DNA of 64,000 bases from Actinotalea soli (GTDB lineage Bacteria; Actinomycetota; Actinomycetes; Actinomycetales; Cellulomonadaceae): assembly GCF_017565425.1 (NCBI RefSeq), contig NZ_JAGEMK010000002.1:372001-436000 (forward strand), given 5' to 3'. A program made the translations under genes and the position numbers. Shown piece by piece: positions 25,659-34,066 of this stretch; within the stretch, counting starts at the first letter, position 1; the number at the start of each line of letters is the position of its first letter. Below the pieces are notes generated by a model. The model ran no database searches and was not told the origin of the DNA. It saw only the letters and a program-made list of their open reading frames with translations.

Positions 25659-26623
25659 CGCGCGCCCTCCTTCGCGTCGGAGGCCGACGGGTCGACGGCG
25701 GGGTCCTCCCCGGCCGAGACGACCCCACGGAAGAGGTCGGCGAGGGACGGGCGGACCGGGCTGAACTCGCGCACGGCGCCGAGCTCGAGCGCAGCGCGCA
25801 GGATCGCCCGGGGGGCCTCGGCGTCGCGGGTGGTGGCCACGACGTGGAGCTGGCCCGGGTGCTCGGTGACCGGGGTCGTGGTGAGGCCGGGCAGGGTCGC
25901 GAGGCTGGCCATGACGGCATCGGGCGCGGCGTCGACGTCGAGCAACCAGGTCGGGTGGTCGGTGGCGCGCAGCTCGTCGATGCTGCCGAGGGCCTCCATG
26001 CGGCCCGCGCGGACGATGCCCACCCGGTCGCAGAGCCGCTCGACCAGCTCGAGCTGGTGGGAGGAGAAGATCACCGGGACCCCCGCCTGGGCGCGCTCGC
26101 GGAGCACCCCGCTCATGACGTCGACCGCGACCGGGTCCAGCCCCGAGAACGGCTCGTCGAGGACGAGGACGTCGGGGTCGTGCACCAGGGCGGCGGCGAG
26201 CTGGACCCGCTGCTGGTTGCCGAGGGAGAGCTTCTCGACGTCGTCCCCGCGCCGCTCACCGACGCCGAGGCGGTCGGTCCAGTGCTCGACGGCGCCCTTG
26301 GCTGCGGTCGGGCTCATGCCGTGCAGCCCGGCGAGGAACTCGAGCTGCTCCCCGACCTTCATCTTCGGGTAGAGGCCTCGCTCCTCAGGCATGTACCCGA
26401 CGCGGCGGCGGGCCTCGAGGTCGAGCTCGCTGCCCTTCCACCGGACCTGCCCCGAGTCCGCCGCCAGGACACCGAGCATGATCCGCATGGCGGTCGTCTT
26501 GCCCGCACCGTTGGAGCCGACGAAGCCGAAGATCTCCCCGGCGTGGACGTCGAAGGTCAGGTCGGTCAGGGCTCGGAGGCTGCCGTAGGCCTTGTTCAGG
26601 TGGTCGATCTCGAGCGCGTTCAC
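25655..26623 (-). CDS. ABC transporter ATP-binding protein, NatA-like
   Basis: The 322-residue ATPase has Walker A GSNGAGKTTAMRIM, Q-loop GYMPEERGLYPKM, a signature in which LSLGNQQRVQLAAAL replaces LSGGQ, Walker B DVLVLDEPFSGLDP, and the H-loop histidine in IFSSHQLELV. The EERGLYPKM segment and the N-for-G change in the signature are typical of the NatA branch. The C-terminal 100 residues form the usual regulatory extension of DrrA/NatA-type proteins. It partners the permease downstream. There is a good distance (104 bp) to the divergently positioned end of the zwf gene upstream. Confidence 0.92.
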   Translation of the reverse strand: MNALEIDHLNKAYGSLRALTDLTFDVHAGEIFGFVGSNGAGKTTAMRIMLGVLAADSGQVRWKGSELDLEARRRVGYMPEERGLYPKMKVGEQLEFLAGLHGMSPTAAKGAVEHWTDRLGVGERRGDDVEKLSLGNQQRVQLAAALVHDPDVLVLDEPFSGLDPVAVDVMSGVLRERAQAGVPVIFSSHQLELVERLCDRVGIVRAGRMEALGSIDELRATDHPTWLLDVDAAPDAVMASLATLPGLTTTPVTEHPGQLHVVATTRDAEAPRAILRAALELGAVREFSPVRPSLADLFRGVVSAGEDPAVDPSASDAKEGAR

Positions 26624-26727
26624 GCGCGTTCCCCCAGTGACGTCGGTCGTGGACCACGCGTCAGCGAGAGCGCTGCGCCCTCGCCCGACGGCCCGCAGGC
26701 GCGGGAACGTGGTGCGTGATCAACGTA

Positions 26728-28221
26728 TCAAGAGGCGTCGTCCCGCCCGAGGAGCCAGCCGACGGGGCTCGCGAGGTCCTCGGCCGCGGCGGGGCCCCAG
26801 CTCCCGCGCGGGTACGGGTGGACCTCGGGCCGGTCCTCGCCGAGGAGCGGGGCGAAGGCCTGCCACGCGTGCTCGAGCCCGGTGGGGGTGGTGAAGAGGG
26901 TCCGGTCCCCCTGCAGCACGTCGACCAGGAGCGAGGCGTAGGAGGGCAGCGGGTCGCCGTCGACATCGTGCAGGTCCAGCCGCGCCGTCCCGGTCGCGAG
27001 GGCGAGGTCCGGCCCGGGACGCTTGACCGTGGTGGTGATCTCGATCGCGCCGTCCCCGGCGAGGGACAAGGTGATCACGCCGTGCTCCACCTCGTCGCCG
27101 AAGAGCTTCTCCGGGTCGCGGCGCAGCACCAGGCTGACCCGTTGGGCTGACGCCGCCATCTGCTTGCCGGTGCGCAGCAGGAAGGGCACGCCCTGCCACC
27201 GCGGGTTGTCGATCCACAGCCGCGCCGCGATGAACGTGTCGGTGGTGGAGTCCTCGGCGACGCCATCGATGTCGCGGTAGCCCTCGAACTGCCCGAGGAC
27301 CACGTCCTGCGTGGGGTCCAGCGGCCGGAAGCAGCCGATGACCTCCTCACGGGCGCGCACCAGGTCCGTCGAGGCGAGGTGTCGCGGGGGCTCCATCGCG
27401 ACCTGCGCGGCGACCTGGAACAGGTGGTTGACCACCATGTCGAGGGCGGCGCCCGTGCCGTCGTAGAACTCGGCCCGCTGGGCGACGTCCAGGGTCTCGG
27501 GGACGTCGATCTGCACCTGCTCGACGTGGTGCCGGTCCCAGACGGTGCCGAAGAGGTCGTTGGCGAAGCGCAGGACGTGCAGGTTCTGCGTGGCCTCCAT
27601 GCCGAGGAAGTGGTCGATGCGGAAGACCTGCTCCTCGTCGAAGGCCTCGTGGACCACGGCGTCGAGCTCGCGGAAGGACTCGGGGGACTCCCCGTAGGGC
27701 TTCTCGTAGACGATGCGCACACCGTCGGTCAGGTCGTGCGCGGCAAGAGCGCGGGTCGCGGGGATGAAGGCCGCCGGTGGGATCGCCAGGTAGTGCACGA
27801 CGTTCACCTCGCCCTCGCTGCCGGCCTCCTCGAGGGTGCGGTGCAGCTCGTCGAGGACGTCGGGCAGGGTGCCGGGGTCCTCCTCGGTGACCTCCTGGGC
27901 GTACCGGGTGTGGCGGGTGAGGACCTCGGCGTCGTCCTCGACCTGGTCGTCCCCCGCGCCGAACTCGTCGAGGGCCTCGCGGATGACCTCGGCCATCTCC
28001 TCGTCCGTCTTGGCCCCGCGGCCGGTGCCGAGGAGGGCCCAGTGCTCGGGGAGCAGGCCGCGACGGTTGAGGGTGGCCAGGGCGGGGAAGACCAGGCGAC
28101 GGGAGAGGTCGCCCCGGGCGCCGTGGAGCACGAGGATCAGGGGCTTCTGGTGGCCCTCGGCGTCGCTCCCGGTCGAGGTGCGGTCGGTGTCGTGCGGGCT
28201 GGTCGTGCTGCGGTCGCTCAC
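26728..28221 (-). CDS. zwf: Glucose-6-phosphate dehydrogenase
   Basis: The product oxidises glucose 6-phosphate with NADP to 6-phosphogluconolactone in the pentose phosphate pathway. The NADP loop reads LHGARGDLSRRLVFPAL (G-x-x-G-D-L). The substrate helix reads EKPYG and the active-site segment RIDHFLGMEATQNL; the usual sequence there is RIDHYLGKE, so the conserved lysine of that motif is a methionine. FANDLFGTVWDR and the C-terminal GVPFLLRTGKQMA are normal. GTG at 28221 gives 497 residues, with GAGGG eight bases upstream; an upstream in-frame start would add 39 residues without family support. No opcA or 6-phosphogluconate dehydrogenase gene is adjacent. Confidence 0.9.
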   Translation of the reverse strand: MSDRSTTSPHDTDRTSTGSDAEGHQKPLILVLHGARGDLSRRLVFPALATLNRRGLLPEHWALLGTGRGAKTDEEMAEVIREALDEFGAGDDQVEDDAEVLTRHTRYAQEVTEEDPGTLPDVLDELHRTLEEAGSEGEVNVVHYLAIPPAAFIPATRALAAHDLTDGVRIVYEKPYGESPESFRELDAVVHEAFDEEQVFRIDHFLGMEATQNLHVLRFANDLFGTVWDRHHVEQVQIDVPETLDVAQRAEFYDGTGAALDMVVNHLFQVAAQVAMEPPRHLASTDLVRAREEVIGCFRPLDPTQDVVLGQFEGYRDIDGVAEDSTTDTFIAARLWIDNPRWQGVPFLLRTGKQMAASAQRVSLVLRRDPEKLFGDEVEHGVITLSLAGDGAIEITTTVKRPGPDLALATGTARLDLHDVDGDPLPSYASLLVDVLQGDRTLFTTPTGLEHAWQAFAPLLGEDRPEVHPYPRGSWGPAAAEDLASPVGWLLGRDDAS

Positions 28222-28309
28222 GGTCAGGACCCTCGGCTCGGTGTCGGTGGACCCTTGCGACGCTACGACCGCCACGCGCTCGTCGCCCGTCGAGCGCCCG
28301 TCGAGGTCC

Positions 28310-29038
28310 TCACCCGGCCCACGGCGCGCTCGCGACACCCTCCACCTGCCACCCAGCCTCGGTGAGGGAGAGGGCGATGGTGAGGTCGCGGTCGTCCAGG
28401 TGCGTCACCCGGGCCGCGGTCGAGCCGTCGGTCGAGGGCTCCCACACCAGCACCGAGACGCCGACCTGGACGCGGTGGTGCGGGTAGGTGCCGTCGGGGA
28501 GCGCCTCGCTCAGCCGCCACGCGACCAGCGAGACCTCGGCGGACCCGGCGACCGGGGCGCCGTCCGTGCGGTCCGCCTCGGTGACGCAGTAGCTGCAGCC
28601 CGGTGCGGCCAAGGTCCGCAGGTGCTCGGGGTCCCCGGAGGCGAGGGCCTGGCGCCACGCCATGAGGAACAGGTAGGTCGCACCGACGGCACCGAGGTCC
28701 GTCCGGTCGGCGCGCAGGGTCGCGACCTCCTCGGCGGTCAGGGGGACGTCCCCCACGTCGATGCCCTCGCCGAGCTCCGCCGCGAGCCGGGACCCGGCAG
28801 CGCGGGCCAGGGCGTTGGCGTCGGGGGAGGGGTTGCCGTCGGAGGCCTGCTCAGGCCCGGCCGGACGCGTCGTCGTGGCCTCGGACCTCTCGACCTCGCT
28901 GCCCCCCGCGTCGGCCCGGGCCTCGCCCGTCGGCCGTGTCGGCGCGGGGTCTCCGCCCGCTGAGCACGCGGTCGACGTGAGAGCCACGAGGAGCACCGTG
29001 GCGAGGAGGCGGAACCGATGACGGGGATGCTGAGCCAT
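28310..29038 (-). CDS. DUF6318-like lipoprotein
   Basis: The 242-residue protein opens with a signal peptide (LLATVLLVALTSTAC) ending in a lipobox cysteine near residue 25. A disordered Thr/Gly/Glu/Pro linker of about 60 residues follows. The C-terminal domain carries YLFLMAWRQALASGDPEHLR followed by APGCSYCVTEADR, the two-cysteine core I associate with DUF6318 proteins, and a closing strand before VEGVASAPW. It is expected to be lipid-anchored outside the membrane. ATG at 29038 puts the signal peptide at the start; an ATG three codons earlier is also possible. Function is unknown. It is separated from zwf by 88 bp. Confidence 0.8.
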   Translation of the reverse strand: MAQHPRHRFRLLATVLLVALTSTACSAGGDPAPTRPTGEARADAGGSEVERSEATTTRPAGPEQASDGNPSPDANALARAAGSRLAAELGEGIDVGDVPLTAEEVATLRADRTDLGAVGATYLFLMAWRQALASGDPEHLRTLAAPGCSYCVTEADRTDGAPVAGSAEVSLVAWRLSEALPDGTYPHHRVQVGVSVLVWEPSTDGSTAARVTHLDDRDLTIALSLTEAGWQVEGVASAPWAG

Positions 29039-29257
29039 GACCCCCATCCGACCCTGCCGGGGGCCGCACGGCCGCGCGCGGACCGTGTCACCTGTGGACG
29101 AGGGGCGGGACCTGTCCCTGTGGACGAGGTGGATCACCTGAGCCTGGCGGGCCCGCGGCCGATCTCACCCTGTCGACACGTCACGTGGCGGGTGGAGGTG
29201 CCGATGTCCTTCCTAAGGGCGACGCAGGAGGCGGGGCCCGGTTCCAGGGAGGTCATG

Positions 29258-29539
29258 ATGACCACGCTCAGCCACGAACCTCGTGCGGTCGCATCCGCCG
29301 TCGTGCTCTACGGCATCCACCCGCTGCGCGGGTACGCGGTCACCTGGCACCTCACCCCTCTGCCCACGGTCCCCGCACGCGCCGGCCGGCGCCCCGCCGG
29401 GGCGCAGTTCGTCGTCGAGCGCGCCGACGGGCACATCACCGACGACCTCGCCTGGCAGCTCGCCGAGAAGGAGGTCGCCGTGCTCGGCGTTCCCGAGGTC
29501 TCTCGGCTCGTCCGCGCGGCCACGCACCGGCGGCGCTGA
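29258..29539 (+). CDS. Small hypothetical protein
   Basis: The 93-residue product has a compact alpha/beta look: ASAVVLYGIHPLRGYAVTWH, then GAQFVVERADGHITDDLAWQ, and a final helix with an Arg-rich end. I do not recognise the family. Tandem ATG codons at 29255 and 29258 follow GGGAGG by three and six bases; the second is the better-spaced start. The frame is open further upstream but lacks coding character there. It lies alone between divergent lipoprotein and convergent membrane-protein genes. Confidence 0.6.
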   Translation: MTTLSHEPRAVASAVVLYGIHPLRGYAVTWHLTPLPTVPARAGRRPAGAQFVVERADGHITDDLAWQLAEKEVAVLGVPEVSRLVRAATHRRR

Positions 29540-29580
29540 ACCCGGCTGGCGGACCTCGTGCCACGGCTGAGCAGCCCTCG

Positions 29581-29898
29581 TCAGCCTCCGCGCCTCGCCC
29601 GCAACCACCGGGGCAGGAGCCAGCGAGGCAGGGGCAGGAACAGCCAGGCCCACATCGCCATCACCCCGCCGACCGCGAAGACCAGGCTGAACCACAGCTT
29701 CCAGGCCTCGCCCTCGTAGGTGCCCATGGGGCCGGCGGCCACCAGCATCAGGGCGAAGCCGGGCAGTCCCAGCAGGACGCTCCGCTCGTTGAGGTCCATG
29801 CCGGTCCACCAGCGAGTTCGGCCCGGGGCCGGAGCCGCGCGCCACCAGAGCGTGAGGGCCAGCAGCACCAGGCCGCACAGCGAGAGGGTGAGGCCCAC
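29581..29898 (-). CDS. Small hypothetical membrane protein
   Basis: This 105-residue protein has three predicted spans at about 2-18, 41-60 and 68-90 (WFSLVFAVGGVMAMWAWLFL), with an Arg-rich C-terminal tail that should lie in the cytosol. A short WW-containing loop with GMDLNERSVL separates the first two. The family is not recognised. The GTG start lies three bases after the stop of the upstream broken gene, so they were probably once one transcription unit. Confidence 0.6.
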   Translation of the reverse strand: MGLTLSLCGLVLLALTLWWRAAPAPGRTRWWTGMDLNERSVLLGLPGFALMLVAAGPMGTYEGEAWKLWFSLVFAVGGVMAMWAWLFLPLPRWLLPRWLRARRGG

Positions 29899-29901
29899 CG
29901 G

Positions 29902-30185
29902 TCAGCCCGCCACGGTCGCGACCCGGGCGTCGGCCGGCTCGGAGCAGCCCATGGCCTCCCGGAGCGTCCGGACCATCAGCGCCGCAGCCTCGGCCGTGTG
30001 CGTGGCCTCGGCATAGGTGGCCCCGCGCTCGGGCACCCACTCTCGCTGGTAGCCCGGCACGACGTACCCGGGGCGGCGTCGGTCGCCTCGATCACCACGG
30101 ACGCACCGTCCTGGAGGCCTTGCAGCGTGACCGCCAGCTCCTCCTCGAAGGCGGACCAGGTGGCTGGGCTCGTGGGAGTCGGCAC
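29902..30185 (-). pseudogene. Frameshifted small gene, possibly YbjN/TY-Chap-type
   Basis: Two reading frames each carry half of what looks like one protein. From the ATG at 30185 the first frame reads WSAFEEELAVTLQGLQDGA, then VVIEATDA. The second, from about 30078 to the TGA at 29902, reads RPGYVVPGYQREWV, then THTAEAAALMVRTLREAMGC. Joined by a one-base correction near 30078 in the GC-rich run, they give a protein of about 94 residues. Its helix/strand/helix order is reminiscent of actinobacterial TY-Chap or YbjN-like domains. The change may be a real frameshift mutation or a sequencing error. Family placement is weak. Confidence 0.6.
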
Positions 30186-30208
30186 GAGCCCAGCCTGTCA
30201 CGCCCGGC

Positions 30209-31072
<864 letters not shown>

Positions 31073-31157
31073 GGGTGATCTCCTTCAGGTGCGGGGCACC
31101 GGGTGGTGCCTCGACGGGGTCAACGAGCCCCGTCGTCCAACCCTTCCTCCTGGCAGG

Positions 31158-31173
31158 TACCCACTTCTGGGTA
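31158..31173. promoter_or_regulatory. Palindromic operator candidate between the HxlR gene and qorB-like gene
   Basis: TACCCA and TGGGTA form a perfect 6-bp inverted repeat with a CTTC centre. It lies 10 bases upstream of the regulator start and within the 111-bp divergent region. An outer GTACC/GGTAC pair (31157-31161 and 31175-31179) surrounds it. HxlR proteins bind short dyads of this kind between their own gene and a divergent oxidoreductase gene. The overlap with the regulator's leader suggests autorepression. Confidence 0.6.
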
Positions 31174-31183
31174 AGGTACTGAC

Positions 31184-31591
31184 ATGACGGTGAGTTCCCA
31201 GGTCAGTGACGGTACGACGACGGCGAGCAGTGTTGATCTGCTCCTGCCCCGCGGCGGTGGCGGTGTGCTGGCGGCCCAGTGCCCCAGCCGCGTGGTCTTG
31301 GATCACGTGACGAGCAAGTGGGGGGTGCTCGTCCTCGTGGCGCTCTCCCGCGGCACCCTGCGCTGGGGCGAGCTGCGGCGGGTGGTCGAGGGGATCAGCG
31401 AGAAGATGCTCGCCCAGACCCTGCGGACCCTCGAGCGCGACGGGATCGTGCTCCGCGAGGCCTCGCCCACGATCCCGCCGCGGGTCGACTACTCGCTGAC
31501 GGACCGCGGGCGCGAGCTCACCGAGCGCCTGCTGCCGCTCATGGACTGGGTCCTGGCCAACGCCGACGAGATCCTCGCCGACCAGGGCTGA
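31184..31591 (+). CDS. HxlR-family winged-helix transcriptional regulator
   Basis: The 135-residue protein has the single winged-helix HxlR domain: CPSRVVLDHVTSKWGVLVLV, with the family's W-x-x-x-I/V-L segment and an upstream cysteine, then LRWGELRRVVEGISEKMLAQ and a helix TLRTLERDGIVLREASPTI, and the wing PPRVDYSLTDRGREL. The single Cys (residue about 31) sits where redox-sensing cysteines occur in related proteins such as QorR. It probably represses itself and the divergent quinone reductase gene and releases on thiol modification. The basis for the target is position plus a palindrome between them. Confidence 0.9.
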   Translation: MTVSSQVSDGTTTASSVDLLLPRGGGGVLAAQCPSRVVLDHVTSKWGVLVLVALSRGTLRWGELRRVVEGISEKMLAQTLRTLERDGIVLREASPTIPPRVDYSLTDRGRELTERLLPLMDWVLANADEILADQG

Positions 31592-31625
31592 GGACCTCGG
31601 CGCGGTCCCCAGCCCTCTCGGCTCC

Positions 31626-32327
31626 TCAGCCCCGCGGGTGGTCGAACCGCTCGCCGTCCTGCCAGGCCGTGGTCGAGGTGCCGTGGGCCGGGATGCCCCC
31701 GGAGCGCTTGAGCATCGCGGCCATGTGCATGAGGTTCCACGTCATGAAGGTCAGGGTCTGCTGGGTGAAGTCGCTCTCGGGGCCGTCGGAGCCCTCGTCG
31801 GCGTAGGAGGGGCCAGGCCCGGCCTCGCCGACCCAGCCCGCGCTGGACTGCGGGGGCACGGTGTAGCCGAGGTGCTGCAGCGAGTAGGTCAGGTTCATGC
31901 CGACGTGCTTGTACCCGTCCTCGTTCCCGGTGATCACCGAGCCGGCGACCTTGTTGTAGAAGACGTACTGTCCGGCATCGTTGGTCTCGGCCGAGTGCGC
32001 GTAGAGGCGCTCGACCACACGGGTGCACACGCTGGACTTCTCGCCGAGCCAGATGGGCGAGCCGAGCACCAGGATGTCGGCGCCGAGCACCCGGTCGCGC
32101 AGCGCGGGCCACCCGTCGTCGGGGAAGCCCGCCTCGCGCATGTCCGGCTGGACCCCGGGGGCGATCGCGTGATCGACCGCACGCAGCTCGTCGACGACGA
32201 CGCCGTTCGAGCGCATGATCGCGACCGAGTCGGCCATGAGCGCCGCGGTGTTGGAGGGCTCGGGGGAGGGCTTGAGCGTGCAGTTGATGAACAGGGCCGT
32301 CAGGTCGGAGAACTCGGTGGATGCCAT
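31626..32327 (-). CDS. Flavodoxin-like NAD(P)H-dependent FMN reductase
   Basis: The 233-residue protein has a flavodoxin-like fold. The phosphate-binding loop is INCTLKPSPEPSNT, and GADILVLGSPIWLGEKSSV is the flavin-contacting segment of the NADPH-dependent FMN reductase/WrbA-like group. The C-terminal half has NKVAGSVITGNEDG, another flavin loop. It would reduce flavins or quinones in the cytosol. ATG at 32327 was chosen because the upstream extension has no conserved residues, but the ribosome binding site is poor. It is convergent with the HxlR gene and not obviously part of that unit. Confidence 0.85.
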   Translation of the reverse strand: MASTEFSDLTALFINCTLKPSPEPSNTAALMADSVAIMRSNGVVVDELRAVDHAIAPGVQPDMREAGFPDDGWPALRDRVLGADILVLGSPIWLGEKSSVCTRVVERLYAHSAETNDAGQYVFYNKVAGSVITGNEDGYKHVGMNLTYSLQHLGYTVPPQSSAGWVGEAGPGPSYADEGSDGPESDFTQQTLTFMTWNLMHMAAMLKRSGGIPAHGTSTTAWQDGERFDHPRG

Positions 32328-32455
32328 GTCCCCAGGGGACAACCGCACCCGATGACCCGCAAGCCGGGGCGTCGTCGTCGTGCCGTGGCGCTGTGCGGCG
32401 CTCGGTCCCACCGCCTCCGGGTGGCGATCCTCGGCCGAGCCGAGCGGGGGTCTGG

Positions 32456-33445
32456 CTACCTCACGTCCCAGACGGCCGGAGCGGCGTCGGGGTCCTGGGT
32501 GTCGGTGACGACGACCTGGACCTGCCTGAGCCGCTCCTCGGGCACGTCGAAGCAGACCGCGTAGAAGGTCTCCACGGTGGGGTCGAGGGTGATCTCGGGC
32601 TGGTCCCCCGGCAGGAGGGAGGCGTGGCAGCTCGATCGCTCGTACCTGACCTGCTCGTTCGTCACGAGGTGGACCTCATGCCCCTCGCGGAGGCCGACCG
32701 GCTCGGTCGAGTCGTTGCGGACGTCCAGGCTCACGAGGACGTACCCGTAGGCGGCCCCCACGTTGTGCTCGCTCGCGTCCTGGATCGCCGCGTCGGCGTC
32801 GAGGTTCGCCGAGGTGACGGTCACCTCGTGGGTCCCGACCGTCGCGTGGTCCCACACCGAGAGCGGCGAGGCGGCCGCGAGGGCGTCGCGCTCCTCCGGG
32901 GTGAGGGGGACCCCGGTGTCCTGGCGCCCGAGCTCGTCGTCCGTCGGGGGCGGGACCGGGTCCGTGGCCGGGACCGATCGCTCGCCCTGCCCCATCTCGA
33001 AGGACCACTCCTCGTCGACCGAGAAACTGCCCTGGTTGACGAACCAGACCCCCAGGGCGGTCGAGGCGACGCCAAGGAGGACGGCCACGGCGCCGACGAC
33101 GACCCCGGCGAGGGCCATGCCCGGGCCGCTCGCCTCGCCACGTCGGGCGCGCCGTCGGGCGGTGACGCCGACGAGCACCGCGACGACCCCGCCGACGAGC
33201 CCCAGGATCCCGACGAAGGGCACCCACGCGCCGAGCAGCGAGAGCACCGCGACCACCAGGGAGACGACGGCCAGGGTGCTGCTGGGGCTCCCGGCCCCCG
33301 CGCCGCCGAGCCTGTCGCCCCCGGCCTCCGCCGTCGCGCCGTAGCCGGCGTACGCCCGCGGCACGTCGGGCTGCTGCACGGACGACGGCGGTGCGTACGG
33401 GCCCGCGGGGTGGTCCTTGCCGGGTGGGTGGTTCGTGGTGCTCAT
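32456..33445 (-). CDS. DUF4190/DUF4352-type membrane protein, paralogue 1
   Basis: The 329-residue protein has a disordered Pro/Tyr-rich cytosolic head of about 55 residues. The DUF4190 double-span module follows (STLAVVSLVVAVLSLLGAWV, then GILGLVGGVVAVLVGV, a basic loop RRRARRGEASGPGMALAGVV, and a second pair of helices ending in WFVNQ). The rest is an extracytoplasmic DUF4352-like beta domain with two cysteines (SSCHASLLPG and YAVCFDVPEE). The gene at 34030-35376 has the same layout and about the same motifs. Such proteins are thought to be telokin-like surface proteins of unknown role. ATG at 33445 follows AAGGGA. Confidence 0.8.
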   Translation of the reverse strand: MSTTNHPPGKDHPAGPYAPPSSVQQPDVPRAYAGYGATAEAGGDRLGGAGAGSPSSTLAVVSLVVAVLSLLGAWVPFVGILGLVGGVVAVLVGVTARRRARRGEASGPGMALAGVVVGAVAVLLGVASTALGVWFVNQGSFSVDEEWSFEMGQGERSVPATDPVPPPTDDELGRQDTGVPLTPEERDALAAASPLSVWDHATVGTHEVTVTSANLDADAAIQDASEHNVGAAYGYVLVSLDVRNDSTEPVGLREGHEVHLVTNEQVRYERSSCHASLLPGDQPEITLDPTVETFYAVCFDVPEERLRQVQVVVTDTQDPDAAPAVWDVR

Positions 33446-33559
33446 CGACGAGATCCCTTGCTGGACGACCTCGTCGAGGCTACCTACGGACCGCGAGCCT
33501 CGCCCGGCGGCCCTGCGCCCGCCCTTGCGTGCTCGTCCGGCATCGATAGCCTCGACGAG

Positions 33560-34066
33560 ATGACGTCCGAGGTGAACGACGAGGTCGGCACCGTGCTCTC
33601 CATCCCGGGGACGACGTGGGGGCCGCAGCTCGCGGCAGCGCTGATCTACGTCGGGATCGGCCTGGCGTGGCTCGTGCTCGAGGACGGACTGCTCGGGTGG
33701 GTGTTCCTGGCCCTCGGTGTCGCTTTCGGCGTCAACACCTGGCGGCGGGCGAGCCTGCGGGTGCGCATGACCTCGGAGGCGGTCGTCGTCGAGCGGCACC
33801 GGCGCAGCACGAGGATCCCGTGGGGCGAGGTCCGGGCCGTCGTCGTGCGACGCAGCTTCTGGAGCGGTGACGTCGTGATGCTCGTACCGGAGGGCGGCGA
33901 GCCTGTCACCGCCCTCATGAAGTCCTCATGGTTCGACGACTCCTTCGAGCGGAACCTCGGGGTGCTCCGACAGCGCTGGCGGAGCCAGACCGGGACCGAG
34001 CCGCGGGTCGGGGACGAGAGGCGGGACGGCTACTCCGCCGCCCAGAACACGGGCAGCGCGTCGTAG
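33560..34066 (+). CDS. Small membrane protein with bacterial PH-like domain
   Basis: The 168-residue protein has two short spans (residues about 22-38 and 42-56). A domain of about 80 residues follows, with strands [33 protein letters not shown] and [14 protein letters not shown], and the closing helix typical of bacterial PH-like modules (bPH). The I-P-W-x-x-V pattern is a good match. It is probably membrane-associated with the PH-like domain in the cytosol. Its last 37 bp overlap the 3' end of the convergent DUF4190/DUF4352 gene, an unusually long convergent overlap. Function is unknown. Confidence 0.7.
   Translation: MTSEVNDEVGTVLSIPGTTWGPQLAAALIYVGIGLAWLVLEDGLLGWVFLALGVAFGVNTWRRASLRVRMTSEAVVVERHRRSTRIPWGEVRAVVVRRSFWSGDVVMLVPEGGEPVTALMKSSWFDDSFERNLGVLRQRWRSQTGTEPRVGDERRDGYSAAQNTGSAS

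Noticed and set aside
20700-26372. Very long open frame on the plus strand opposite the nuclease-helicase and NatB-like genes
   Set aside because: It runs antisense through two well-supported genes with recognisable domains, has repetitive charged composition, and no ribosome binding site or conserved motif. It is a by-product of GC-biased codons.
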